Positions 20,086-29,793 of a stretch of 64,000 nt of DNA are shown here, piece after piece; positions within the stretch are counted from its first letter, which is position 1, and the number at the start of each line of letters is the position of its first letter. Made by a program: the position numbers and the translations under genes. The DNA lies in the NCBI GenBank assembly GCA_029215795.1, contig JARDYH010000002.1, forward strand, positions 17,787,001-17,851,000, written 5' to 3'. This stretch comes from Anniella stebbinsi (lineage: Eukaryota > Chordata > Lepidosauria > Squamata > Anniellidae). The notes under the pieces are model-generated. The model made no database searches and was not told where the DNA came from. It worked only from the letters and a program-made list of their open reading frames with translations.

Positions 20086-21705
20086 TGACCCAGTGTGCAG
20101 GGGCTGGAGCAACTCCCCTATGGGAGGAGGTTACAGCTGGGATTGTTTAGCTTGGCAAAGAGGCGAGTAAGGTGAGGCATGATAGAGGTGGATTTCTCCC
20201 TCTTTCATAATACAACCTAGTCAGGGTCATCTCATGAAGCTCATTGGTGAAGATTCAGGACAGATAAAAGGACTTCTTCACACAGCACAGTTAAACTATG
20301 GAATTCGCTACCACAAGGTGTAGTGATGGCCACCAGTTTGGATAGCTTTAAATGGGGATTAGACAAATTCCTGGAAGAGAAGGCTATCAATAGCTACTAG
20401 TCCTGATGGCTATGTGCTACCTCCAGTATCAGAGGCAATTTGCTTATGTATAGCAATATTTATTTATTTATTATTACATTTGTATACCGCCTCACAGCCG
20501 AAGCTCTCTGGGCGGTTTACATAGGATTAAAAACAATTAAAAACAATATACAAACATTAAAACAGCAAAAACATACAACATACACACAATCTGTACATTT
20601 AAAAACCACTTCAACACTTCAAAAAGCTACAAAAACAAAACAAACCCAGGCTCCTCAGATATTGCCAAATGCCTGAGAGAAGAGGAAAGTCTTGACCTGG
20701 CACCAAAAAGATAACAATGTTGGCGCCAGGCAGGCCTCGTCGGGGAGATCGTTCCACAATTGGGGAGCCACCACAGAGAAGGCCCTCTCTCTTGTTGCCG
20801 ACCTCCGAGCTTCCCTCGGAGGAGGCACTCGGAGGAGGGCCTTAGATGTTGAACGTTGTGTTCGGGTAGGTTCATGTCGGGAAAGGCGTTCCATCTGGTA
20901 TTGTGGTTCCAAGCCGTGTAAGGCTTTATAGGTTAAAACCAGCACCTTGAACCAGGCTCGGAAACATACAGGCAGCCAATGCAAGCGGGCCAGAGTAGGT
21001 CTTATATGTTCGAACCTACTGGTTCCAGTTATCAATCTGGCCGCTGCATTTTGCACAAGCTGCAGCTTCTGAACCACCTTCAAAGGCAGCCCCACGTAGA
21101 GTGCATTGCAGTAATCTAACTTGGAGGTTACCAGAGCATGGACAACTGAAGCCGGGTTATCCCTGTCCAGATAGGGGCGAAGCTGGGCCACCAACCGAAG
21201 TTGGTAGAAGGCACTCCGTGCCACTGAGGCCACCTGCGCCTCAAGTGACAGAGATGGTTCTAGGAGAACCCCCAAGCTACGAACCCGCTCCTTCAAGGGG
21301 AGTGCAACCCCATCCAGAACAGGTTGAACACCCTCCATCCGGTCAGCAGAACCACCCACTAACAGCATCTCAGTCTTGTCTGGATTGAGTTTCAGTTTAT
21401 TAGCCCTCATCCAGTCCATTGTCGCAGCCAGGCACTGGTTCAGCACATCCACAGCCTCACCTGATGAAGATGAAAAGGAGAACTAGAGCTGCGTGTCATC
21501 AGCATACTGATGACAACGCACTCCAAAACTCCGGATGACTGTACTCAACAGTTTCAATTGCAGGGGAACATGGTGGGAGGGTGCTCTTGCACCCATATCC
21601 TGCTTGTGAGTTTCCCATCAATAGCTGGTCAGCCATTGTGTGAACTGAATGCTGAACTAGACGGACTGTTGGTCTGATTCAGCATGGCTCTTCTTAAGTC
21701 TTTAT
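20086..21705 (+). mobile_element. CR1-like LINE 3' end split by an L2-type insertion
   Basis: First part 20086-20451 (AAGAGGCGAGTAAGGTGAGG to CCTCCAGTATCAGAGGCAAT). It resumes at about 21557 (GGGGAACATGGTGGGAGGGT) and ends near 21705 at GCATGGCTCTTCTTAAG. Confidence 0.8.
20452..21556 (-). mobile_element. L2-type LINE with long RT C-terminal open frame, nested in CR1-like element
   Basis: The tail (ATAAATAAATA on its strand) is at 20455-20475. A 265-codon open frame at 20655-21452 has [40 protein letters not shown] and LDYCNALYVGLPLKVVQKLQ, all L2/CR1-clade RT. It is 5' truncated, so it is not autonomous, but the long intact frame suggests it is fairly young. Confidence 0.88.
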
Positions 21706-21779
21706 GTAACAGAGAAAGAGTGCTTGTTTTCCTCTACCCTCCCCATTCAGTTTTCCTTTAGTATTGTATCTATTAGATC

Positions 21780-21982
21780 ATAAGCCCGTAGGCTGGCAGG
21801 ACCTGTCTTATCAGTCTATAAAGACTGATCTCTTCCGGCAGGCCTACCCAGTTGAATGTTGGGAGTTTTATTGGTATTTTAACAATGTAGTAGTTTTTAT
21901 GTGTTTTAATCAGTTTTATGTATTTTATATCACGTGTTTTTAATGTTGTTCCTTGCCTTGATCCAGAGGAAGAGACGGGTAA

Positions 21983-22030
<48 letters not shown>
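21780..22030 (+). mobile_element. LINE 3' tail with (AT)n microsatellite
   Basis: TTTAATGTTGTTCCTTGCCT then GAGGAAGAGACGGGTAAGAA, the same terminus as the element at 967-1640, runs into (AT)n at about 21986-22028. Confidence 0.75.
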
Positions 22031-22033
<3 letters not shown>

Positions 22034-22154
22034 CATTTTAGGTGGCTTCTAAATGTTAAATACGCATGTTCAGTGTTCAAACATTTTGGAAGATTAAGGC
22101 AAAAAAAGTTCAATCCCCCCCCCCCCCAACCAAAGCAATAGTTTACAACATCTT

Positions 22155-22275
22155 GAATCATGGAAGTCCCACAAGTATTCGTACATTTTGCTGCTTGTAC
22201 AGCTATTTCTTTTTAGCAGAAAGTGTCCCTTAAGGAGAAGGTGCTGTCTACAGAAAGAGGTTATTTCTCTCTCCT
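22155..22275. repeat. Displaced distal end of copy 1 of the duplicated unit
   Basis: About 100 bp containing CGTACATTTTGCTGC, TTTTTAGCAGAAAGTGT and ACAGAAAGAGGTT that match 23188-23290, the segment which follows copy 2. It is best explained as the far end of copy 1, separated from it by 2.6 kb of transposon insertions. Confidence 0.65.
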
Positions 22276-22281
22276 CTATAA

Positions 22282-23290
22282 GTCGCTGCTGCTTTTCCTT
22301 TTCCTTTGCAGGGCTTTCTGGCAATTGCGCCTCCCGACAGATGGATTGCATCAGGATCACGCTGCCGCAAAGCGAGCCTCGTTGCTGCACAGCCGGCCGG
22401 CCCGACCCAGCACACGCACTCCCACACGCTGCTGCATCTCACGGGGTCGGAGAGAAGCGTCGTCAGAAGCCTCCTGTGCACCCCGATCCACGGATCCTTA
22501 GAAAGGGAAGAGTGGAGCAGACGCCCCCTGCCTTCCTCCCAGGACTCGCAATTCCACCAATATTAATTAATTACAGTGCTGTACTGCCCAAGAGTTGAAG
22601 CTTTCTGGGCTGTTCACAACCATTAAAAGCCGCAAAATCCATCATAGCATGCAATATAAAATGTAAAGCTACAGTAGAAAAGTACAAAGCAAAATAAAAC
22701 CTAGCAGCCATGCAGAGATTTAGAATACAACAACAGATTTAAAACAGCAGAGCTTCTGTATTTTCATCTTTGGTTTGTGTTGCTGTAGAGGAGCAATCCT
22801 GCTTAGAGCACTGCCGGAGGTGAAACTCAGGTCTTTATCACAGGGGCGGTTTTAAGCACGCACGCCGTGGCTTTCATCCACTTCTTCAGCTCCGTTTTTT
22901 GTTTCTGTTTCGATTTAACCCTGAAGGGCAAAGTCCGTTTCAGGCAAGTTCAACAGGCCAAGCTGAGGTATCGCAGCAATCTCAACCACGGGTGATTTAA
23001 AACGCTAGATTCGCATAGGAAACGGAGGGGGAACCCGCAGAAGCAATCCAGGGGGGGAAATGGTAGGTGTGATAAAGGCCTCAGTGTATGGTGCGGGATT
23101 TAGGAACAAGCCAAATGAGTCATGGCTTAGGGCCTCATGATGAGGGGCCTCTAAATATGTTGGAGATAACTAAGATGCATTGTAACTAAAAGTTCCACAA
23201 GTCTTCGTACATTTTGCTGCTAGTACAGTTATTCTGGAATCTTCTTTTTAGCAGAAAGTGTACAGAAAGAGGTTTTGTCTCTATTACCGG
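22282..23290 (-). repeat. Copy 2 of duplicated NARS1 promoter/upstream unit
   Basis: Diverged second copy of the NARS1 promoter-side sequence, in the same orientation, 3.4 kb upstream of copy 1. It includes the CpG-rich block to about 22560 and the L2 tail (22560-22745), but not the ATG exon or its donor. A 251-bp MITE interrupts it at 22830-23080. It could act as an alternative promoter or be decaying; the sequence does not decide. Confidence 0.85.
22830..23080. mobile_element. 251-bp MITE inside promoter copy 2
   Basis: Ends are GGTCTTTATCAC and GTGATAAAGGCC (11 of 12 complementary), flanked by TCA on both sides. The paralogous site in copy 1 is uninterrupted (AAGCTCACTGGTGCT), which confirms an insertion after the duplication. 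Confidence 0.75.
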
Positions 23291-23528
23291 AAAAGAGTTT
23301 TCAAGATCATATAAAGCAACAATATCTATGTGTGTCTTTTGTTTTAAGTCAGGGCAGTGGTGACATCTGGTGGTGAAAATATAAGACCAAGAAAAAAAGA
23401 GCTAGAGCAAGCATTCTCATAGCAAATTATTAAAAAATAAAAATGGTTAAATTTCTAACCTCTTCTTAACCTGGCCTGAGTTCACTGTTCTTTAGAAACT
23501 TGCAAAAATAGCAGAGATTAATATAGAA

Positions 23529-23912
23529 TTCATTAAACAAAAAACCTACAGTTTACAAAAACAATGTTAAGGCTCTACAGATTCCAACCAAGCACCAAAA
23601 AGCAGGGAAATTGGGAGTTAAGGCTCACAAGCCTTAACGCCACATCCTCCCTAAGGAGGCAGAAAGTGCAAGTGAAATTCTCATTCTCCCAAAGCAGATA
23701 AACCATGAGGACAGGGTGGAGAATATGATATGCAGAGGTGACTGTGGGGTTGTGGAAAACTGATCACGAACAACTTAGGGCCACCTACTTCTCTTTTTTT
23801 CTTTAGAGCAGCCCTTCCCCAACCTGGTGCCCTCCAAAGGTGTTGGACTACAACTCTCATCATTGCAAGTCAGTACGTCCCATGGTCAGGAATGCTGGGA
23901 CTTGTCATCTCA
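23529..23912. repeat. Left arm of 0.4-kb inverted repeat
   Basis: Reverse complement of 25024-25436 at high identity, from CATTAAACAAAAAACCTAC to GGGACTTGTCATCTCAAA. Both arms carry the same chance 60-codon open frame. Confidence 0.9.
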
Positions 23913-23925
23913 AAAATCTAGATAT

Positions 23926-24075
23926 GCAATTTGATCTGCAGAGGTGACTGTGGGGTTGTGGGAAATGATGATGAACAACTTAGGACCAGCTACTTCTCAT
24001 TTCTTAGAGCATCTCCTTATGTTGAGAGTTGCAACCCAACACATCTGACAGGCACCAGGTTGGGGAATGTTGTTC
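23926..24075. repeat. Third, diverged partial copy of the inverted-repeat unit
   Basis: CTGCAGAGGTGACTGTGGGG, GAACAACTTAGGACC and GGCACCAGGTTGGGGAATG repeat the left arm in direct orientation with several differences. Confidence 0.7.
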
Positions 24076-25023
24076 AAGAACAAGGGAAGGCAGAAAGTAG
24101 ATCTCCAGATGTTTTGGAATTCAACTTGTAAAAGCCCCTATTAGCATGGGCAGTTATCAGGAATTCCGCAAGTTGATGTCCAAATCATCAGGATAGATCT
24201 ATTTTCTGCCCACATCTGTACTAAAGTATGATGTTTTCCAGCATTAAGATATGTGATCAATCAAGGAACTACAAAAGAGCTGCATCACTTTAAATAAACT
24301 GTCAAAACCAAATGAAACAACAATGAATGAATCTTGAATACCTAATCCAGATAGACCTTCAGACATCAACATTAGTTTTCAACACATGGCATAGGATGTC
24401 TGTTTCTTGAATATCAGATAAAGGATTTCTCTTACTTGTTCAGCAGTGTGAGATCAAAGACAGAGCTACCACCTAATACTTTCATGCGTAAGTATTATTT
24501 TAAAATTAAGTATGAATTGATTTTTGACTTCTCCATAACACATAACATGGGAGTTACAGTGCAACGCATCTGGAGAGCACCAGGCTGGAGAAGGTTGACT
24601 CCTATACATGTCTTCTCAGAAGCCAGTGCCACTGAATTCACTAGAGCTTTCTCCCAAGAGGTATAGGATTGCAAACTAATCTCATCTGAAAGGTGTTCAA
24701 GACAGCCAAACTAAACCTCTTCTGCTCCACTGTTGCTTTGATGAGATGATGTATTGTGCAGGGATTGTGGGGAGTGAACAGTATATTTTTTATAAATACA
24801 TTTAAAGAAAAAAAAACATTGGTTCTTTGAAAGGCAGGATATTGACCAAAAGTTGGAAGTGCCTGGCACATGCTCTGGTTCTAGATCTGTAATGAATAGT
24901 GCCCCTTTTGTTATCAACAGTGCTGCTATATGTGAGATGTGTGTGAGAGAAAAGTATTGGGCAGACCCTGTATTTGGTAAGGGTATGGAACAGCATTCCC
25001 CATCCTGCTGCCCTCCAGGTGTT
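24076..25023. other. Spacer of the inverted repeat, no gene seen
   Basis: About 1 kb of AT-rich intergenic DNA with a short palindromic-repeat fragment near 24545-24600. No gene. Confidence 0.4.
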
Positions 25024-25436
25024 TGAGATGACAAGTCCCAGCATTTCTGACCATGGGACATACTGACTTGCAATGATGGGAGTTGTAGTCCAACACCTTT
25101 GGAGGGCACCAGGTTGGGGAAGGGCTGCTCTAAAGAAAAAAAGAGAAGTAGGTGGCCCTAAGTTGTTCGTGATCAGTTTTCCACAACCCCACAGTCACCT
25201 CTGCATATCATATTCTCCACCCTGTCCTCATGGTTTATCTGCTTTGGGAGAATGAGAATTTCACTTGCACTTTCTGCCTCCTTAGGGAGGATGTGGCGTT
25301 AAGGCTTATGAGCCTTAACTCCCAATTTCCCTGCTTTTTGGTGCTTGGTTGGAATCTTGGTTGGTGCTTGGTTGGAATCTGTAGAGCCTTAACATTGTTT
25401 TTGTTAACCGTAGGTTTTTTGTTTAATGAATTTCAT
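25024..25436. repeat. Right arm of 0.4-kb inverted repeat
   Basis: Matches the left arm in inverted orientation. It differs by an extra 23-bp tandem duplication (GGTGCTTGGTTGGAATCTTGG area, 25335-25381). Confidence 0.9.
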
Positions 25437-25606
25437 GGCTTTGTGTAACGGATGACTGGATATAATACAGTTGACAACCAAGCCGGCATCAGCCAGAATG
25501 TTATACCATCTTGACATCCAATATAAAATCAAAGCTAGTGTTATGTGTTGAACTTACTTTTAACATTAATAAATCAGCCAAAATGCTTTCATCTCCCTCA
25601 TTTTTA

Positions 25607-26220
25607 AAGATAAAGAGATGAAACCTGGCATCATGGTAGCTCTTAAGTAGGGATATAGCTATGCCAAGTATGAAGCAGATCCGTTCATGCCTTGATTTTA
25701 AGGAATTTTTTAAAGTTCAAACAGAAATCTCTTTGGGGTCCAGGACCTTGAGCAGTACAAGTTTAAAAAATGAAATTAAAGATAAAGAGATGAGACTTGG
25801 CACCATGGTAGCTCTGAAGTAGGGATTTCGCCATGCCAAGTTGGAAGCAGATCCGTTCATCCCTTGATTTTTAGAAATGTTTAAAACTTCAATTTAATTT
25901 TTTAAATTAACTAAAATGCTTACAATTCCATCATTTTTAAAGATAAAGGGATGAAACTTGACAGCATTGTAGCTCTTAAGTAGGGATTGAGCCATGCCAA
26001 CTTGGAAGCAGATCTGTTTATGCCTTGAGTTTTAGGAATTTTTAAAACTCCAAACCCAATACTCCTCTTTGGTGTCTAGGGCCTTGAGCAGTACATTAAA
26101 AAAAAGAAAGAAAGTAAAGATGAAGAGATGAAACTTGGCACCATGGTACCTCTTAAGTAAGGCTTTAGCCATGCCAAGTTGAAAGCAGATTGGTACATGC
26201 CTTGAATTTTAGAAAAAAAA
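25607..26220. repeat. Tandem array of four ~170-bp units in a dimeric arrangement
   Basis: Units start near 25607, 25779, 25940 and 26118 with AAGATAAAGAGATGAAAC-like sequence, then CATGGTAGCTCTTAAGTAGG and GCAGATCCGTTCATGCCTTG. Spacers alternate between two types. An inverted partial unit follows at 26247-26301. Confidence 0.88.
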
Positions 26221-26301
26221 ATTGAAGTCAAACTTTTTAAAAAAATATCCTAAAAATCAAGGTACGAACCAATCTGCTTCTAACATGGCATGGCTCAATT
26301 C

Positions 26302-26927
26302 TAGGGTGACCACTAGGGTGTGGCCTAGTGGCTAAAGTGTTGGACTGGGAGCTGGGAGATCTGGGTTCTACTCCCCACTTAGCCATGAAAACCCATTAGG
26401 TGACTTTGGGCCAGTTGCAGACTCTCAGCCCAACCCATCTCACAGGGTTGCTATTGTGAGGATAAAATGGAAAGGAGGAGGATTATGTATGCCGCCTTGG
26501 ATTTCTTGGCGGAAAAAAGGTGGGATATCAATGCAATAATAAATAATAAAAAACTGTCAGGATTTCCCAGATTTCTCCTGCTTTTTGTTCTATCCTCGGT
26601 GTCAGGGGGGATTTTATGCAATAGCCTATAATGACCTGGAGTTACACACTTTCCCTTTTAAGGCCACCATTAGCGTGGCAGGGGGGAATGACATGCTTTC
26701 TGGAGGTGTGTCATTCTCTCCCACTGCTCCAATCAAGGCCTTAAAAGGGAAAAACGTGTCATTCCCAGGCATTATAGAAAAGGGCCTGATTGGAGCGGTG
26801 GGGTGAGAATGACATGCTTTCCCCTCCTCCGCTCCAATTGGGGACTTTAAGGTGGCCCCAGAAAGCCATTTTCCTGCCCCCCCCACTAGGTGTCCTCTTT
26901 TTTGGTTTCCCAAATATGGTCACCCTA
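26302..26927. mobile_element. hAT-like non-autonomous element with nested SINE
   Basis: Ends TAGGGTGACCAC and ATATGGTCACCCTA, flanked by CTCAATTC and CTCAGTTC (8 bp, one mismatch). The interior has internal repeats of GGGAAAAACGTGTCATTCCC-like sequence. A Sauria SINE is inserted 14 bp from its left end. Confidence 0.82.
26316..26552 (+). mobile_element. Sauria-type tRNA SINE nested in hAT-like element
   Basis: A-box TGGCCTAGTGGCTAAAGTG, B-box GGGTTCTACTCC, then AACCCATCTCACAGGGTTGC, GGATAAAATGGAAAGGAGGA and an (AATAATAAAT) tail. Complete head, body and tail. Confidence 0.92.
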
Positions 26928-26935
26928 CTCAGTTC

Positions 26936-27650
26936 TTGCACAGGCTGCATATCCATCCCTAGATATTTACTCAAAAGTAAGACCCACTGAATTTCCTTGG
27001 TTCTTGAAAAGCAACACGCTTGCTTTTAGATTTGCCAGTCTCAGCATTCTATGTGTGCTATGAATGCCTGCTCTGTCTGTCCCTATAGTTTCCTGCAAGG
27101 TCCAGCCAGGGGAGGCCAGTAAATTAAACCCAGGGGTGGAGGGTGGGATTCCCTCAGGTTCATCTGACAGCAGGTGCTATAGAACATGGACCTTCCAGGA
27201 GTGTTGAGGCTGGATTTCTGGCAGACCTAGCCAGGCAACTTTATGGCCTGTTAGTCCCTCCATTTGGTAGCCCGCAGAGCACCCGCCTCATAAGGCAAAT
27301 GGCCACATGAGAACTGTTATTATGGCCTGCTACTTTGTTTGTCTTTAGTAGTCTGTGGTCCAGATCTCTTCAGAAGGGGGAATAGTGTTTTGTGGTTGGG
27401 GTCAGTCTAAATTATCTCCAGGGGTCCCTTACTCAGTGCCTCTAATAGCAAAGAGATTGAGGATTTCCCCCACCTCTGTTACTCTTGAAGTTACTAGGCC
27501 TGTTGAAAATAGATTTTATAACATAAGCATGAAAACAGTGAATACCCCTTTTAACTTGTTAAACCAATGAAAACATGCCACACAAGAAGTCTTAAGATAT
27601 GAAAGTAAATGCAAAAAAACATCAGATGCAGAAGTGAAATCTGAAACATC
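26936..27650. other. Intergenic, unassigned
   Basis: Mixed sequence without recognised repeat or gene. Confidence 0.35.
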
Positions 27651-27654
27651 ACTA

Positions 27655-28330
27655 GTAGTAGCAGTAGTAGTAGTATCCTGCCTTTTGCCCAATGCTGGGC
27701 CTCAGGGCAGCCTTACAAAACTAAAACATATACAGCTAAAACCTATAAATAGGAATATACTAGGCTGACCATATGAAAAGGAGGACAGGGCTCATGTAAC
27801 TTTAGCAGTTGTAGAGAAAAGGGGATTTCAGCCAGTGTCATTTGTATGCAATTAGTTCCTGGTGAAATTCCCTCTTCATCACAACAGTTAAAGTTGCAGG
27901 GGCCCTGCCTTCTTTTGTATATGGTCACTCTAGTATAGTGCCTGCACCTTGAACTGTGGTGATGAAGAGGGAATATCACCAGGAACTAATTGCATACAAA
28001 TGACACTGGCTGAAATTCCCTTTTCTCTACAACTGTTAAAGTTACATGAGCCCTGTCCTCCTGTTCATATGGTCAGCCTAAATATACAAAAGTTAAAAAT
28101 ATAATTAAATACTTTTCAATATTAAAGCATTTTAAACATTTTAAATACATAACAATTTAAAAGTCAAAGGTATAGACAGTGGGCCAGATGATTTGCCAAA
28201 GGCCTGCTGGAACAAAAAAAAGGGTTTGTCTGCTTCCAAAAACACATCAAGGAGGGAGCCAGTGTAGACTGCAAGGATTAGAAAGAAAATCCATGTGTAC
28301 ACTATGCAAAATAAATGACACCTCAACTGT
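27655..28330 (-). mobile_element. L2-type LINE tail interrupted by a MITE
   Basis: TAGTAGTAGTAGTATCCTGC and CAGGGCAGCCTTACAAAACT start a minus-strand LINE tail. AT-rich LINE-like sequence resumes after the MITE at 28081. Confidence 0.55.
27761..28080. mobile_element. 320-bp fold-back hAT-like MITE, copy C
   Basis: Same length and structure as copies A and B: TAGGCTGACCATATGAAAAG ... TATGGTCAGCCTA, with AATATAC on both sides. Confidence 0.88.
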
Positions 28331-29358
28331 TTCTAAACCCTATTAAAAGAACAGGGTGACTAGGCCGAAACCAACGTTGTAGGCCCAGAAGCACTTTAAA
28401 AGGTTTCAACATTGTACTTAAAACTTACACCGGCCCAAACTAATTAAATGAAGTGTTTGAAGCTTTCAACTTTATAGCAGTATGGGCCAAACTCTTAGAA
28501 AAGAGGGAAATTAAAAGAAAGGCATAGCTACCTATTCCCAGGAGAGATCTGAAGATCAGGTTACCATGGATCCAGAGGAGCCACACCCTGCTTCACTAGG
28601 GAGCAAAAGAGCACACTGGCCTTATGAAGATAGCCCCAAATACTCTCAGAGCCAAAGGAATGCATGTTCCAGAAGAGAAAATAGAAACTCTTCTTCTTCT
28701 TCACTCAAAAGGTCTGTGCTAGAGGCAGCGGCCATTTCACTCACCCACCCCACATTCTAAGGCAGGAGGGAGGGGGGAAAGCAATGCTACTGAGCATGTG
28801 TCAATGTCGCGTTGTGAGGGAAGATGGCCACCTCATTGACTTGAATGAGAGGTTAAAATAGTCCTTAAAAGTCAACCGAAGGGAATTTTTAAAAAACGAA
28901 AAGCTTTCCACCAACTACAGTCAAGGAGGAAGAAGACCCCACCACTGGATTAATTAATAAGGCTCTAGAAATTATGCAAATTGAGAGCTCAAAAAGTCTC
29001 AACCCGGAAGTAAATTTACAAAAGCAGGGAGACAGGTTTGTATTCCTTTTCTACCTTAAACTGCTCTCCTTCCCTCAGTCTTTCACCAATCCTCTTGAAA
29101 TTTTCAGGTAATGTAAAACAAACATTTCTTTCTGGCACCTGTAAATTTCAGAAAGGTTGGTGAAACATTTTCGATTTTATGGCTGTTAGAATGACCCCCC
29201 CCAATTATCACTTTAACATGGCGGAATGTGTTTTTTACTGACGGACCTTAACAATGGAGGCACGACTGTGCCTCCATTAACATACGGCATGGTGGCCACA
29301 AAAGACACTAGTAGCAATGGTATGGGACATGTCTAGACAGAAGCAGGAATCCTCACAG
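28331..29358. other. Intergenic, unassigned
   Basis: Contains AGGGTGACTAGGCCGAAACC (28353) and a hairpin-like TAACATGGCGG / CCTCCATTAACA area. I recognise no gene. Confidence 0.35.
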
Positions 29359-29362
29359 GAAT

Positions 29363-29770
29363 TGTTACGGTAATTAATCAGAGTCCAATCCAAAGTTCAA
29401 GTTCCAAACAGATAGCCTTTATTTGCTAGCAAAGACCACGGTCTGGAATCGTTCCACAGACTGCAGCCCCCCCCCCCTTTGGGTGACCCAGTCTCTTATA
29501 CATTTCAAGCAAACAGGAAAGAGCATGTCATATAACAGGATGATGCACGCGCAACATAACGTTATGGTAGCCTAGGTGTTTTTCCTTATATGGTCTGGAA
29601 CGGTCTGTTACTTCTTACTAGGCCAGGTCACATGGTCTGTGGTCTGCTGCCTGCATACAACTAAGCATAGGAGCTGCTTATGAGAGAAAACAAAGAGAGA
29701 AGAGAATGGGGGGGGCATTACTCAAAATGGAGTCACTTTGGTCAAGTGACTGGGGGTCAGTTCCCTCACA
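29363..29770 (-). repeat. ERV 3' LTR
   Basis: 408 bp, minus-strand ends TGTGAGGGAA and ACCGTAACA (TG...CA). It carries TATAAG at 29495-29500 and an AATAAA at 29418-29423, giving a U3-R-U5 layout with a short R. A run of 11 C at about 29467-29477 is shared with the other LTR. Confidence 0.93.
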
Positions 29771-29784
29771 TTCCCCCCTTTGAA
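29771..29784 (-). other. ERV polypurine tract
   Basis: The minus strand reads TTTCAAAGGGGGGAA directly before the 3' LTR TGTGAG end. This is a normal plus-strand priming tract. Confidence 0.75.
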
Positions 29785-29793
29785 ACTCTTTTG

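Noticed and set aside
20655..21452. 265-codon protein as a host gene
   Set aside because: The sequence is the C-terminal end of L2/CR1-clade reverse transcriptase within a truncated LINE, ending in the family tail.
23681..25255. A conserved 60-residue protein encoded twice
   Set aside because: The two identical frames are just the two arms of the inverted repeat, and the frame reads across a dispersed palindromic repeat.
25607..26220. CRISPR-like array
   Set aside because: The repeats are long (about 170 bp) and diverged, without short uniform spacers, in a vertebrate genome.
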